Notes under the pieces: model-generated | What the model saw: the letters and a program-made list of their open reading frames with translations, nothing else | The model's database searches: none | Told to the model about the DNA's origin: nothing | Source: Tipula vernalis | Taxonomy: Eukaryota > Arthropoda > Insecta > Diptera > Tipulidae | Reading direction: 5' to 3' | Length of the DNA: 64,000 bases | NCBI GenBank assembly: GCA_958295665.1 | Contig: OY282558.1 | Coordinates: 352,203,034-352,267,033, forward strand | Made by a program: the position numbers and the translations under genes | In this document: in pieces, positions 1-8,696 of the stretch | Position numbering within the stretch: position 1 is the first letter of the stretch | Layout of the letters: the number at the start of each line of letters is the position of its first letter

Positions 1-599
1 AATATATTACATTTGATTTTTTAAATTAATTTTGTAATGCTGAAATGAATAAAGCTTTAATAATGAAATTTAAATAATTGAAGACTAAATTTAAATTACT
101 CACGGTTACACAGAAAGTAAGATCGGTAAGTTATACTTTTATAATAAATATTAAAATATTTTCTAACAAAAATTGAATTTGATTCAAGAAAAAAAAAGAG
201 AAAAGAAAATACCTAGAGTGAAAGCAGGAGATCTTAGAAATACTGCCGTGCTAAGAGAAAAAGTCATATTTGCCTTTTTGTAGTTTTGAGTAATTTCAAT
301 TTTTCTGTTTTTATTTCCCATGTCTTACTATGAAACTTGACTACTAAATAACGGGATTTTATGACATTTAATAAAGGAAATTTGGCATTTTAAAAGAGCA
401 GACAAGTAGATATTTGTTTGTAGAATCCAAATATGACCCTAACTCATTTTTTGATTTTTGGCGCTTGGGACTTTTTTTCTTAGCACGGCAGAATAGAAGT
501 GCTATAATTAAAATCGCACGATTAGTTTTAAGGATTTTAATTATTACGTTTTGATAAAAAACAATATTTTAGGAATTTTGAATCATTCAAAAAACATTT

Positions 600-1860
600 A
601 ACTAAACATACAATCGGTAATACAAAAAATGCTTCTTCTTCTCTTGAAACTGATTCTGAATTAAATATTTATTGTTCTAATCCTGTAAATAATGAAGAAT
701 TTTATAATAATAACATTGATATTCCTACAAGCTCAATAGCTTAAATACTCACAACTAGGTGAAGTTATAGACCAATTGAATTCAGAGCTAAAACAAAATG
801 TACCATGCAAAACATTAACAGAAAAGTGTCCAATCTATCATTACCATTCTTTCTCAGTACAGCAAAGAAATGTTGTCCCATGTTGTCCCATATTAAAGAT
901 CAAGTTAAAGAAAATTTTCAAGAAATAGAAGCTAGAAAAAAAGCACTAAAGATTTTAGTTCAATTTAATACACCGCTTACAAAAAATTATACGGATCATA
1001 AGATAAGAAAGGAGTTAAAGGAGAATCTTTCTTATATATAGAGCCAAAAAGCGCAATTATTGGGGAACGTATAGATAATTCTAGAAATGACAATAACCTC
1101 TGACAACCAACAGTAAATATAGAGGTAATCCCTAATCCAATTAAGCCTATATTTCAAAATTTTGTTTGGTTTTGCCTTTGTTTATCTAGAGTTTTTGACA
1201 TTACAGCCTACTATCATTAGTAAACAGTAGTAAAAAAGAATTAATTTCATATTGGCCGCTTGTGTAGGTGACAATAAGGAGCTTAGTTGGCTGTTAGGAT
1301 TCAGAGAATCATTTTCTGCCACCTATTTTTGTAGATTTTGTAAAATGCCTTAAACTGGAACGCAAAATTTGTATAAACAGACGATTAGAAGATTTTATAA
1401 GAGTTAGGAAATATTTTAAATTAGAACAGATTAACAAAAGAATGTTAAAGGCATAAGTTGAGATATTCTTATTCGGAAACGTTATGGATGTCCAAATTTT
1501 TGAGTTTTGTCATAGGAGAATTTATTCCAAGAAAAGATGCAAAATGGAGAGTATTTGTAATTTTAACAGTAATTTTGGAATATTTCATTTAAAAATCACC
1601 ACAAATCATTTCAAGAATTTTTTTTTGTGTCATTATCTTTTCATAATGAAAATGATGGGACCATTGAAACAATTTTGGTATCTGAAATTTGATGGAAAAC
1701 ATAAAATTTTAAGAAAATATTGTCAAGAATACGACTTCCCTAAGAAATATTTGTAAAAGTATTTCGTAATAACTTTCCTTTTGCGAATATTAAAAATGCA
1801 GAGTATAGTATTTATAGAAAATTATAAATATGTTTCGTATTGGGTCCCTTTTATTTTATT
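600..1860 (+). pseudogene. Decayed copy of an uncharacterised transposon-linked protein family
   Basis: No intact frame spans this stretch, but pieces in all three forward frames read like one protein family that is multicopy in invertebrate genomes and usually called uncharacterised. The clearest piece is at about 1255-1350, which reads CVGDNKELSWLLGFRESF followed by FCRFCKMP, a Cys pair after a GDN-LGF-ESF block. A second block near 1655-1705 reads GPLKQFWYLKFDGKHK. The two open pieces at 805-1041 and 1484-1756 belong to it, separated by stops and frameshifts. The order of the blocks matches what I remember of the family. Its function is unknown to me and the link to transposons is inferred from its copy number. 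The copy is clearly dead. Confidence 0.4.
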
Positions 1861-1973
1861 GCAACATCTACTATATTTTATTGCGTGTTACTGTATACAC
1901 CAGCAAAAACCAAAGGATGATAAAGATTCGTACAATGTACAGTAGAGGCTACAGACTCTGGTTTGTTTTATTA

Positions 1974-2372
1974 AGGCCGGTACGCTGCTGAAGTGAAATG
2001 AAATTGCTCATATAAAAATGACACAAGCGAAAAGGAAAATGAAAATTTTACCGCTGAACTTCACTTGGCGGTATGCAGTTTAGCTAGCGAAATGGAGGTT
2101 TTTGTATATCAGAATACAGATGTCTCTATGTTATCTCTACAAATTTTTCACTCCATTTTTAACTTCTCACACGATATATTAATGTGAAGAAAAATTTTGA
2201 CGTGAGTTCCTTGTTTTTCAAACGCCTATTGCTATTAATTTTAATTTTCAAATTGAAGTAGTCTAACATAAAATTTTACGAGAATCGACATTTAAATTTT
2301 TCATGTCAGATTTATCTTCCTATTTTTGGAGACCAGTGATAATTTCATTTTACTTGAAGAGCTTACTAGGCT
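1974..2372. mobile_element. 399-bp MITE with TTA target duplication (Harbinger-like)
   Basis: The element starts AGGCCGGTACGCTGCTGAAG and its far end, read on the other strand, starts AGCCTAGTAAGCTCTTCAAG, so the ends are imperfect inverted repeats that continue into GTGAAATGAAATT. It is flanked by TTA at 1971-1973 and 2373-2375. A 3-bp TTA/TWA duplication with GGSC-type ends is characteristic of PIF/Harbinger elements, so this is probably a non-autonomous Harbinger derivative. Internal blocks (AGTTTAGCTAGCGAAATGGA near 2080, TCAGATTTATCTTCCTATTT near 2307) recur at 59136-59720. No coding capacity. Confidence 0.7.
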
Positions 2373-2375
2373 TTA

Positions 2376-4370
2376 GATGCTACCTAATAAATAATATATG
2401 ATTGAACAAAATATATTCTAATTTTATTTCATTTCGGTACAGGTGGCAATTACAATTTTTACAGTTATGTTAGTAAAAATTATATGTGTGGAAAATGTAG
2501 GTGAATTAAAAAAACATTTATTTGACACATCAATTTTTTTTTTTTGTTTTTATAACGTAGAAAAGTTTTTCGTTTGCAAAGTATTTTTTTTTTTTTTTTT
2601 TTTACTTTCCAGTATATTATAGTTTCGCAAGAATTACCATATTTCAAAACTAATATCATTAAATCATAATTTATTTCTGCCGTAAAACTATCTCATGAGA
2701 CCACACTTACCAAAAAATCACATTAACATAAAATATGAATTTTACTAAAATTCTAAATCTAGAGTTTCAACAACAATTTACCCTTTTATGCTTGTGAAAA
2801 AAAAAGTTAAGTAATTTAATAACAACGAATTTAACAGCTGTTTTGTTTATATAATGTACGAATATAAATCTAGAATTTACATAATTTCACCCAGTAGAAT
2901 ATATGTATTTACAATGGTTAGGCTTAAATCTTTTTATTGTGTTAGGGTACCTAGGTGTTAATTTTGTAAAACCAAGACGCCTAAATTCTAGTTTCAAACA
3001 AAAATTTTACTTTATACGTCTGACAATGTATTAAATTGATATTCGTGGTAATAAAAGCTTATTTTTAGAATTGAAGACAGATTCGCTACCTTCCTGTGTC
3101 AGTTATGCATCAGAAATGCTAATAATTATACTCAATTTGGAAATAAATGTAAAACCAACATTTTATTGATGAATTGTTTAAACTAACTGCTTGGGGTTTC
3201 TAAAACATTTTTGTGTTTTCTATTAAATATACCACTTACATTTAACTTTAATTTAATTTATTTATTCGTAAACTTATTAATATTAGTCCTTAAGTTTTAA
3301 TTTTCATTCACCATAACACATCTAAAAAACTTTTATGAACTGGTTGACATTAGTGGAAAGGTAGATTTACATTTCCTTTTAAAAGTTAAATTACAAATGG
3401 AATTTTGATGGATTCGTAATATGCACCAATCCAACAACTTAGGCCATATTGTAAACGTGACTGTGGGGAAAAATAATTGAAGTATATTAGGAATAGTATT
3501 GCGTCAGTTTGTTATTGGTTTGATAAGTAAGATTAAATTATTGAAATGCGTCACCGCGGAAACCAGCATACAAACCAGTTCCAATATTTTCCTGAAACTG
3601 AATTTCGACGGAACTTCATTCGGCGGAATAGGAAATAAATGAAATTCTTTTTGTTTATACATACATATATGTCAATTACTAATATACCATATAAGCTATT
3701 AGTGTTGAAGTTTATATGCTATGTTAATTTTAAAAATTAATGGGTTCGGTAGCAATCTCAAAGGAGGTGTTAATTGGTACACATCGCAAGAAGTTCGTTG
3801 ATGTATTTCTTGAGATTTGTAGTGCTCCCATTACATTTCTCAATTTTTCGTTTATATTTTGAAGTTTCAGTTAGTTTGATTTATGCATTCAAATTGTTGC
3901 AATAAGTGTTGACTTATTGGGGTGCTATTTCAATTTGTTAAATAAATTGTTCTGTTGTGTCACCAATGCTATCAACTTTGCAGATTATTTCGTTTGTAAA
4001 AGTCAACAAGAATTAAAACTTACATTCTTGGCTGCTCAAACAAAATCAGTGGCTACAACAATTTCACCGTTTTTCATGTGGAAAAGCATCATAAGTCATC
4101 ATATTTATTACAAATAAATCAGCGACGTGCGAAATTATATTTTTGAAGTTTTCCAAAAATTATTTGATGGCGATTCGGTGAATAGGAGATGTAAAGATCT
4201 AACCTCTAAATTATCGGCGCATTTCACCTGAAAAATGTATATTTTGGCTGCGTTTAATTTAAAAGTTAAAGCCAGTGGTTCCATCATAAAATACCATTCA
4301 TCCCCTCTCATTTCCAATTTTAAACGTCTAAATATCTTTATATATACTCTCGCCGTCATGTGTAAAAGAA
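2376..4370. other. Gene-free AT-rich stretch
   Basis: Poly-T runs at about 2536 and 2586 and scattered short ORFs only. Around 3570-3650 there is a sequence resembling the inside of the 1974-2372 MITE (a GAACTTCATTCGGCGGAATA-like block), perhaps an older fragment. I could not assign the 66- and 74-codon ORFs at 3917-4117 (+) and 4135-4359 (-). Confidence 0.5.
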
Positions 4371-4379
4371 GTGGAATCT

Positions 4380-4905
4380 TTTATAGAAGAAGTAAATTGT
4401 TATAAGAAATTTATTCCAAATTTCTCACAGCTTAGCTCCGCTTAATCAGCTCAGAGGGGAAAAATTGAAAATTTCAATTGACAAAACCGCAAGAGGAATC
4501 ATTTGACTGATTAAAAGCGGCGATAATGAATTCAGATCTACTAGCCCATTTCCGGAAAGATTACCAATCATCCTTGTTACGGAGGCATCAGCAAAAGATA
4601 ATAGAGGAGTCAAATTACAAGGACAACCAGATGGTTCAGAGCACCTGATCGCTTTTGCTTGAAAAACTCTACACATAATGCAACAGCGATATTTACAAAT
4701 TGAGAAGGAGGCCAACTTTGACGGATCACAAACCATTTATTTCCTTGTTCCACTCAAACAAACAACTACCGACACACTCTATTAACAGGTTACAAAATGT
4801 AACCTGTTAATAGAGTGTGTCGGTAGTTGTTTGTTTGAGTGGAACAAGGAAATAAATGGTTGTAACTTACAACGATGGGCTATTATTTTGGTGGGATAAG
4901 AGAAC
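4380..4905 (+). pseudogene. Ty3/gypsy pol remnant: RT tail and RNase H
   Basis: Forward frames give, in order, a YRKFIPNFS-like block (about 4400-4435), which is the RT thumb motif of Ty3/gypsy polymerases, then ILVTEASAKDNRG (about 4567-4605) corresponding to the first catalytic Asp motif of RNase H (normally TDAS, here TEAS), then HLIAFA, a stop, KTLH and YLQIEKEA near 4690-4715. After the inverted repeat, LQRWAIILVG at about 4869-4898 is the RNase H connection block. Stops, frameshifts, a lost catalytic residue and the palindrome at 4731-4861 make it non-functional. The order and spacing fit a single gypsy-type polyprotein that continues into the integrase pieces at 5130-5470. Confidence 0.65.
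4731..4861. repeat. Perfect 64-bp inverted repeat with 3-nt loop
   Basis: Bases 4731-4794 are exactly reverse-complementary to 4798-4861, with only AAA (4795-4797) between them. Symmetry stops at both outer ends (4730 A against 4862 G). It lies in the RNase H part of the gypsy relic, so one arm is element sequence and the other an inverted duplicate. A near-loopless perfect palindrome is the signature of a template switch during DNA repair or replication, or of hairpin-capped break repair. It could also be a cloning or assembly artefact. Confidence 0.95.
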
Positions 4906-5129
4906 AACATCATCTACAAAGCCACACATCATATTGGTGGACGGCGAGTATAAATTATTACTTCATGACGATCGAATAAATTCCGATATTATCGGAAAAC
5001 ATACGGAAGTCTAATCGAATTCTCTCCAAAATTTAAGGGTTTAAACAAAATAGTTAGTCAGATAGGTTACCTTTAGGCGACAAAATGTCCTAATCAGCGT
5101 ATTTTGGACGTAGAGATGCTTAAGCAATT

Positions 5130-5480
5130 TTAACGATATTATCTTATTACAGTCAGGACATCATAGTCGAGTTGGCCAACTTCAAATGGACCTTGGGAAC
5201 GTTTACACATCAGACCTTTCCGTTCATCAATGTTATGACAAATACTTCATCAAAGAACACTATTCGTGCGTTAGAATTGTTAGTGACAATATGGACCGCA
5301 ATACACTTCATTGCACCCTGGACCAAATTGGGGAAGCCGAATGATTCGTCACACTGCAATGCAGAAAAATTGTTTTGACAACACTGGCCATGATACTGCT
5401 CTAGTAAAATTGTTTTCAACCTACAGAGCAACACCTTTACCGGATGTACAGACTGTACATCCGTTTTACGGATGTACAAA
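5130..5480 (+). pseudogene. Ty3/gypsy integrase fragment
   Basis: Three forward frames each carry part of an integrase. PWERLHI-like sequence near 5195 resembles the start of the catalytic core, IVSDNMDRN near 5276-5300 resembles the second-Asp block, and ALVKLFSTYRATPLPD at about 5398-5446 resembles the conserved YRNTPH-type block that follows the core. The frames alternate, so it is broken. It lies downstream of the RNase H relic in the expected order. At 5440-5477 a tight cluster of palindromes (CGGATGTACA/TGTACATCCG) marks the junction with the next element. Confidence 0.5.
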
Positions 5481-5519
5481 CTTCTCAGACATCACACCGT
5501 TTCGTTACATGGGATTTTT

Positions 5520-6480
5520 TAGGTTTAAATTCCATTGATCATTAATGTACAATGAAACCAGAATTGAACCAAGGATCGATCCTTGAGCGACTCCACGAAT
5601 AACTTTAAGTTCATCAGACATAAAATAGTTTGAGTTCTGTCAGCCAAAAAGCTCGTAATTAGCTTCATTACATCACCGCCTATTCCATAATTATTAAGTT
5701 TTGTCAAAAGAATTTTATGGTCGACACAGTCGACTTTCGACTGATTAAGTTTATAATTGCGGATGGGGTACTAGTGGATTTGGTGAAACTGATGCGTTAA
5801 AAAATCTTACTAAAAATTGTTATAGTAAAGATATTGGACGGTAATTGTTTAAACTGAGCGGATCACCTTATTTGAAAATTGGAGCAACACGAGCAACTTT
5901 CAGAAAATTAGGAAATATGCATTTGTAAACCCAGCGATTTAAAGTATTAGTGAGTAATAGACATAGAAATGTTGTAAGTTGTTTAACGACCTCTGCAGAC
6001 ACATTATTAATTTCGTTTGCAGATGATAAATCCGCATTATCAATTATGATACTGACTTCATGTTGTTCAATCACAGAAAAGGAAACAGTTTTAGAAAATT
6101 GCTTATTTGAGTTATATTGATATAAATAATTTGCTGTGGTTTTACCTATATCAACTCCAATATCGACAAAATATTTGTTCAAGCAAAGCACCTAGATATT
6201 CTAGACATGTATATCTAGGTGCTTTGGTTCAACTCATTTCCTATTTGCTGTTGATTCCTCATTATCTAATCACTAACTTTGATTTCAGTAGTTGACGGTT
6301 TTTACGTAGAATTTCATTTACCAATTGACACATTTTCTTAGCCTTAGGAATACTCGATTTAAATTGTTTGCTACGATATCTTCTTTTCGATTTATTAATT
6401 GGTCTTTTAAACTCACCATTTAAGGCTTTGAAGGTTTCGGCAAAATATAACAAACTAAAAGCATATTTAGTGTAGTAAGC
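5520..6480 (-). pseudogene. LINE (Jockey/CR1-type) reverse transcriptase relic
   Basis: Reading leftward from about 6450, minus-strand frames give the linker before RT, then a block ending CIFPNFLKVARVAPIFK (about 5868-5920), which is the well-known FP-LK-A-V-PIFK motif of non-LTR RTs. Further left, LNNYGIGGDVMKLITSFLADR (split over 5525-5707) is the YGI-G---W--SFL-NR block. It is followed by SLVQF in place of the usual GS-LGP motif. The YADD core is not recognisable. There are several frameshifts and stops and one deletion between the blocks. The bordering gypsy relic on the plus strand suggests one element landed next to or in the other. Confidence 0.6.
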
Positions 6481-6591
6481 CTAAAAAACTTATCACGAGT
6501 TTTAATTTCTTCAAAAATGTATCAGTAAACCTCGGTTTCTTGTAAGGTGAAGCCTTAACATTTTTTGAGTAGGTCATAGCTTTTCTTTCAA

Positions 6592-6660
6592 TTGAATTTA
6601 TGAGTTTATTGCCAGGTGTTTCAAACACATTGAATTTATGAGTTTATTGCCAGGTGTTTA
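6592..6660. repeat. Short direct duplication
   Basis: TGAATTTATGAGTTTATTGC and the bases after it (CAGGTGTTT) occur twice, about 39 bp apart, at roughly 6593 and 6632. Similar small duplications occur at 12073/12100 and 27041/27067. Confidence 0.85.
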
Positions 6661-6728
6661 TAAATTTAATCTTCGAGAAAAAAACTGTTAAACACAAAAA
6701 CTGTCTAAACCCAATTTCTTCATTTGGA

Positions 6729-7100
6729 AATGTAAAATCAAGAATATAAAGGGCTGAAACTTCATGAGGTGGGAAGAACTTCGGTCTCGATTAATTCAAC
6801 TCTCATATCAATCGCGAAATGAATCTCTTTAAGCCAATCTTCAGCTCAACCTCCAATTCAATATACAAAACAACCTCCATCTCAATCGAAACATAATTCT
6901 AAACGCAATCACCAAATTAACCCACAAGCAAACCCTCAAATCAATCACCAAATCAACTTTCAAATTAACCCTTAACCTAACTCCAAATTAACTCTTAAAT
7001 AATTTCCCAACCTAACAACTCACTTAAACCCAATGCAGGATAACTACAAACAACTTCAATTCAACTTAGCTTGAACCAAATATGAACCCTCTGCTCAACT
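6729..7100. repeat. Left half of a fold-back-like element: terminus plus C-rich array
   Basis: The stretch begins near 6729 with AATATAAAGGGCTGAAAC, then GAGGTGGGAAGAACTTCG, and passes into a degenerate array of roughly 10-bp units of the type CAACTCAACC. The same terminus appears in inverted orientation at about 57535-57575, where it ends a G-rich (opposite-strand) array. The two loci therefore look like opposite halves of one family in which the two arrays face each other, as in Drosophila fold-back elements. No coding sequence is seen. Confidence 0.6.
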
Positions 7101-7170
7101 CATACTATCATACCAACATACCATCATACCATCATTCCATCATACCACCATCATCATTACCTTCACCATC
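7095..7170. repeat. CCATCATA microsatellite
   Basis: Degenerate repeats of CCATCATA/CCATCATTC. A related tract occurs at about 28265-28375. Confidence 0.8.
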
Positions 7171-7199
7171 AAATATTCTTATATACAAACTACCACCGT

Positions 7200-7530
7200 C
7201 AAATTTCATCATAATCGGTTAAGGAATAGCCAAGTTCTATACTACTTACCCATATTCCACAACTTTGCACATGCCGAATTTCATCATAATTGGTTGAGAA
7301 GTAGGCAAGTTCCCTAATACTTGGCCATATTCCAGAACTTTATTCAAAAATCATTTTAGAATCCCATCTCCATCACCCACATCAATTTTCATCATAATCG
7401 GTTAAGAAATAGGCAAGTTCCATCATACTTGGTCATATTCCAGAACTTCCTCTAAAAATCATTTGAGAATCTCATTTCCATTGGAAATGCTGGATTTCAT
7501 AAAAATCGGATAAGATGTAGAGTTCCAATA
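7200..7530. repeat. Tandem repeat, about 3.3 units of 75-110 bp
   Basis: The block TTTCATCATAATCGGTTAAG (with variants) recurs near 7205, 7279, 7387 and, degenerate, 7494, each time followed by ATAGGCAAGTTCC and CATATTCCAGAACTT. Sequences like TTTCATCAAAATCGGTT are frequent in insect transposon tails, so the unit may be a repeated transposon end. No ORF uses it. Confidence 0.8.
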
Positions 7531-7558
7531 AAATTTTTATAAAAAAAAATCACAAATC

Positions 7559-7637
7559 CTCAGTTTAACGGACACCTCACTACAACGGACAACTTTTATT
7601 GGTCCCGTCGATTTCCGTTGTAGTGCGGTTTACCTGT
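7559..7637 (-). mobile_element. Possible pogo/Tigger-type transposon end
   Basis: On the minus strand, starting near 7637, the sequence reads CAGGTAAACCGCACTACAAC and continues with a second copy of the ACAACGGA-type block (GTCCGTTGTAGTGAGGTGTC). Nested GTTGTAGTG blocks with CAG at the end and TA flanking are typical of pogo-like element termini. The matching far end was not found. Family assignment is from memory of similar termini. Confidence 0.35.
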
Positions 7638-7649
7638 ATATAGATTACT

Positions 7650-7740
7650 CCAACTGCTCACTAAACCCTAATCCAAGCCCAACTAAATCGCAACTCAACC
7701 CTAATTCAACTCGCAAACGGGACCCAACCTCAATCCTCAA
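7650..7740. repeat. Centre block of the fold-back-like family
   Basis: The block with CTGCTCACTAAACCCTAATC and, further on, CGCAAACGGGACCCAAC closely matches 56719-56798, which is the point where the array at 55740-57500 reverses orientation. This supports 6729-7740 being a partial copy of the same element, with tandem repeats and a pogo-like piece lying between its array and its centre. Confidence 0.6.
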
Positions 7741-7744
7741 ACCA

Positions 7745-8688
7745 ACATATATAAAAAATTCGTAAATATTTGTACCATATACAACCAGCCGTTTTGGTTC
7801 AATTCGTATGCCAGGTACCTCACCCTCTTGATGTGCAGTTTCCAAAAGCGTTTAAATCTCCATCTTGACCATAGAAACAGATTGATGAAAATAAAATTCC
7901 AACAATGCACATTCTCGAGATACTGTAGGTACAGGCATCCAGACATCCAAACATCCAGACATCCAGACATCACACAGACGAAGGGACATTTTTTTCTGTA
8001 TTTTTTATTTTCAGACTTACTTTCAAAACGTCGACAAAAATGGTTTGGGACCAACCAAATTTTTCGTCATTTTTGATAGGATTTCAGTACTTTGGTCCTT
8101 TTAGACCGAAGTAATTTTCGTTAATGAAAAATGAGTATGCCACCACCCAGTTCTGTTTTCTCGAATACTAAGTATCAGATTGTTCCGATAATTCTAATTT
8201 TCGGTGAGCACAATAATGTCAACTATTTGATTAAAAGAACACAGGAGAATTTCTTCAGCTCATTTAACTTAGTTTTTAATCTACTAATATAAACAGAAAA
8301 TTATTTAAAGTTAAAAAATTTTTTTTTTCATTCACAAGATCTGACATCTGCTATTAGCAAATTGTGTTTCTTACTGATATTATCTAATACATGATAAATA
8401 ATTAGGGAAACAAATTTATTTATTCATTTCAAATATATATGTAATAATTTATATAATTAATCTCATTTTAGAAGAAATTATTTAATAGTAATGAGTTTAG
8501 TGACATCATCCATGGTACGTATAATTTCTGGTTTTGAATTTTCCTTTATTTTGCAATAAATATGATTGTGGCGAAACCAGCAATATTTGGTTATCTCCAT
8601 TCTTCCTAATACCGGGAAAAAGTTGTTTTATAAAAAGTGGTCCACCTTTTCGAATTTCTAACATAAAATTATTTTTTGTATCCATACA
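7745..8688. other. No gene recognised
   Basis: Short overlapping ORFs on both strands without recognisable motifs. A small ACATCCAGAC-type direct repeat lies at 7938-7970. Confidence 0.5.
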
Positions 8689-8696
8689 CATAAAAC
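8689..8696. repeat. 8-bp target duplication of the hAT element (left)
   Basis: CATAAAAC at 8689-8696 is repeated exactly at 11239-11246, directly outside the terminal inverted repeats. An 8-bp duplication is the hallmark of hAT transposition. Confidence 0.95.
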
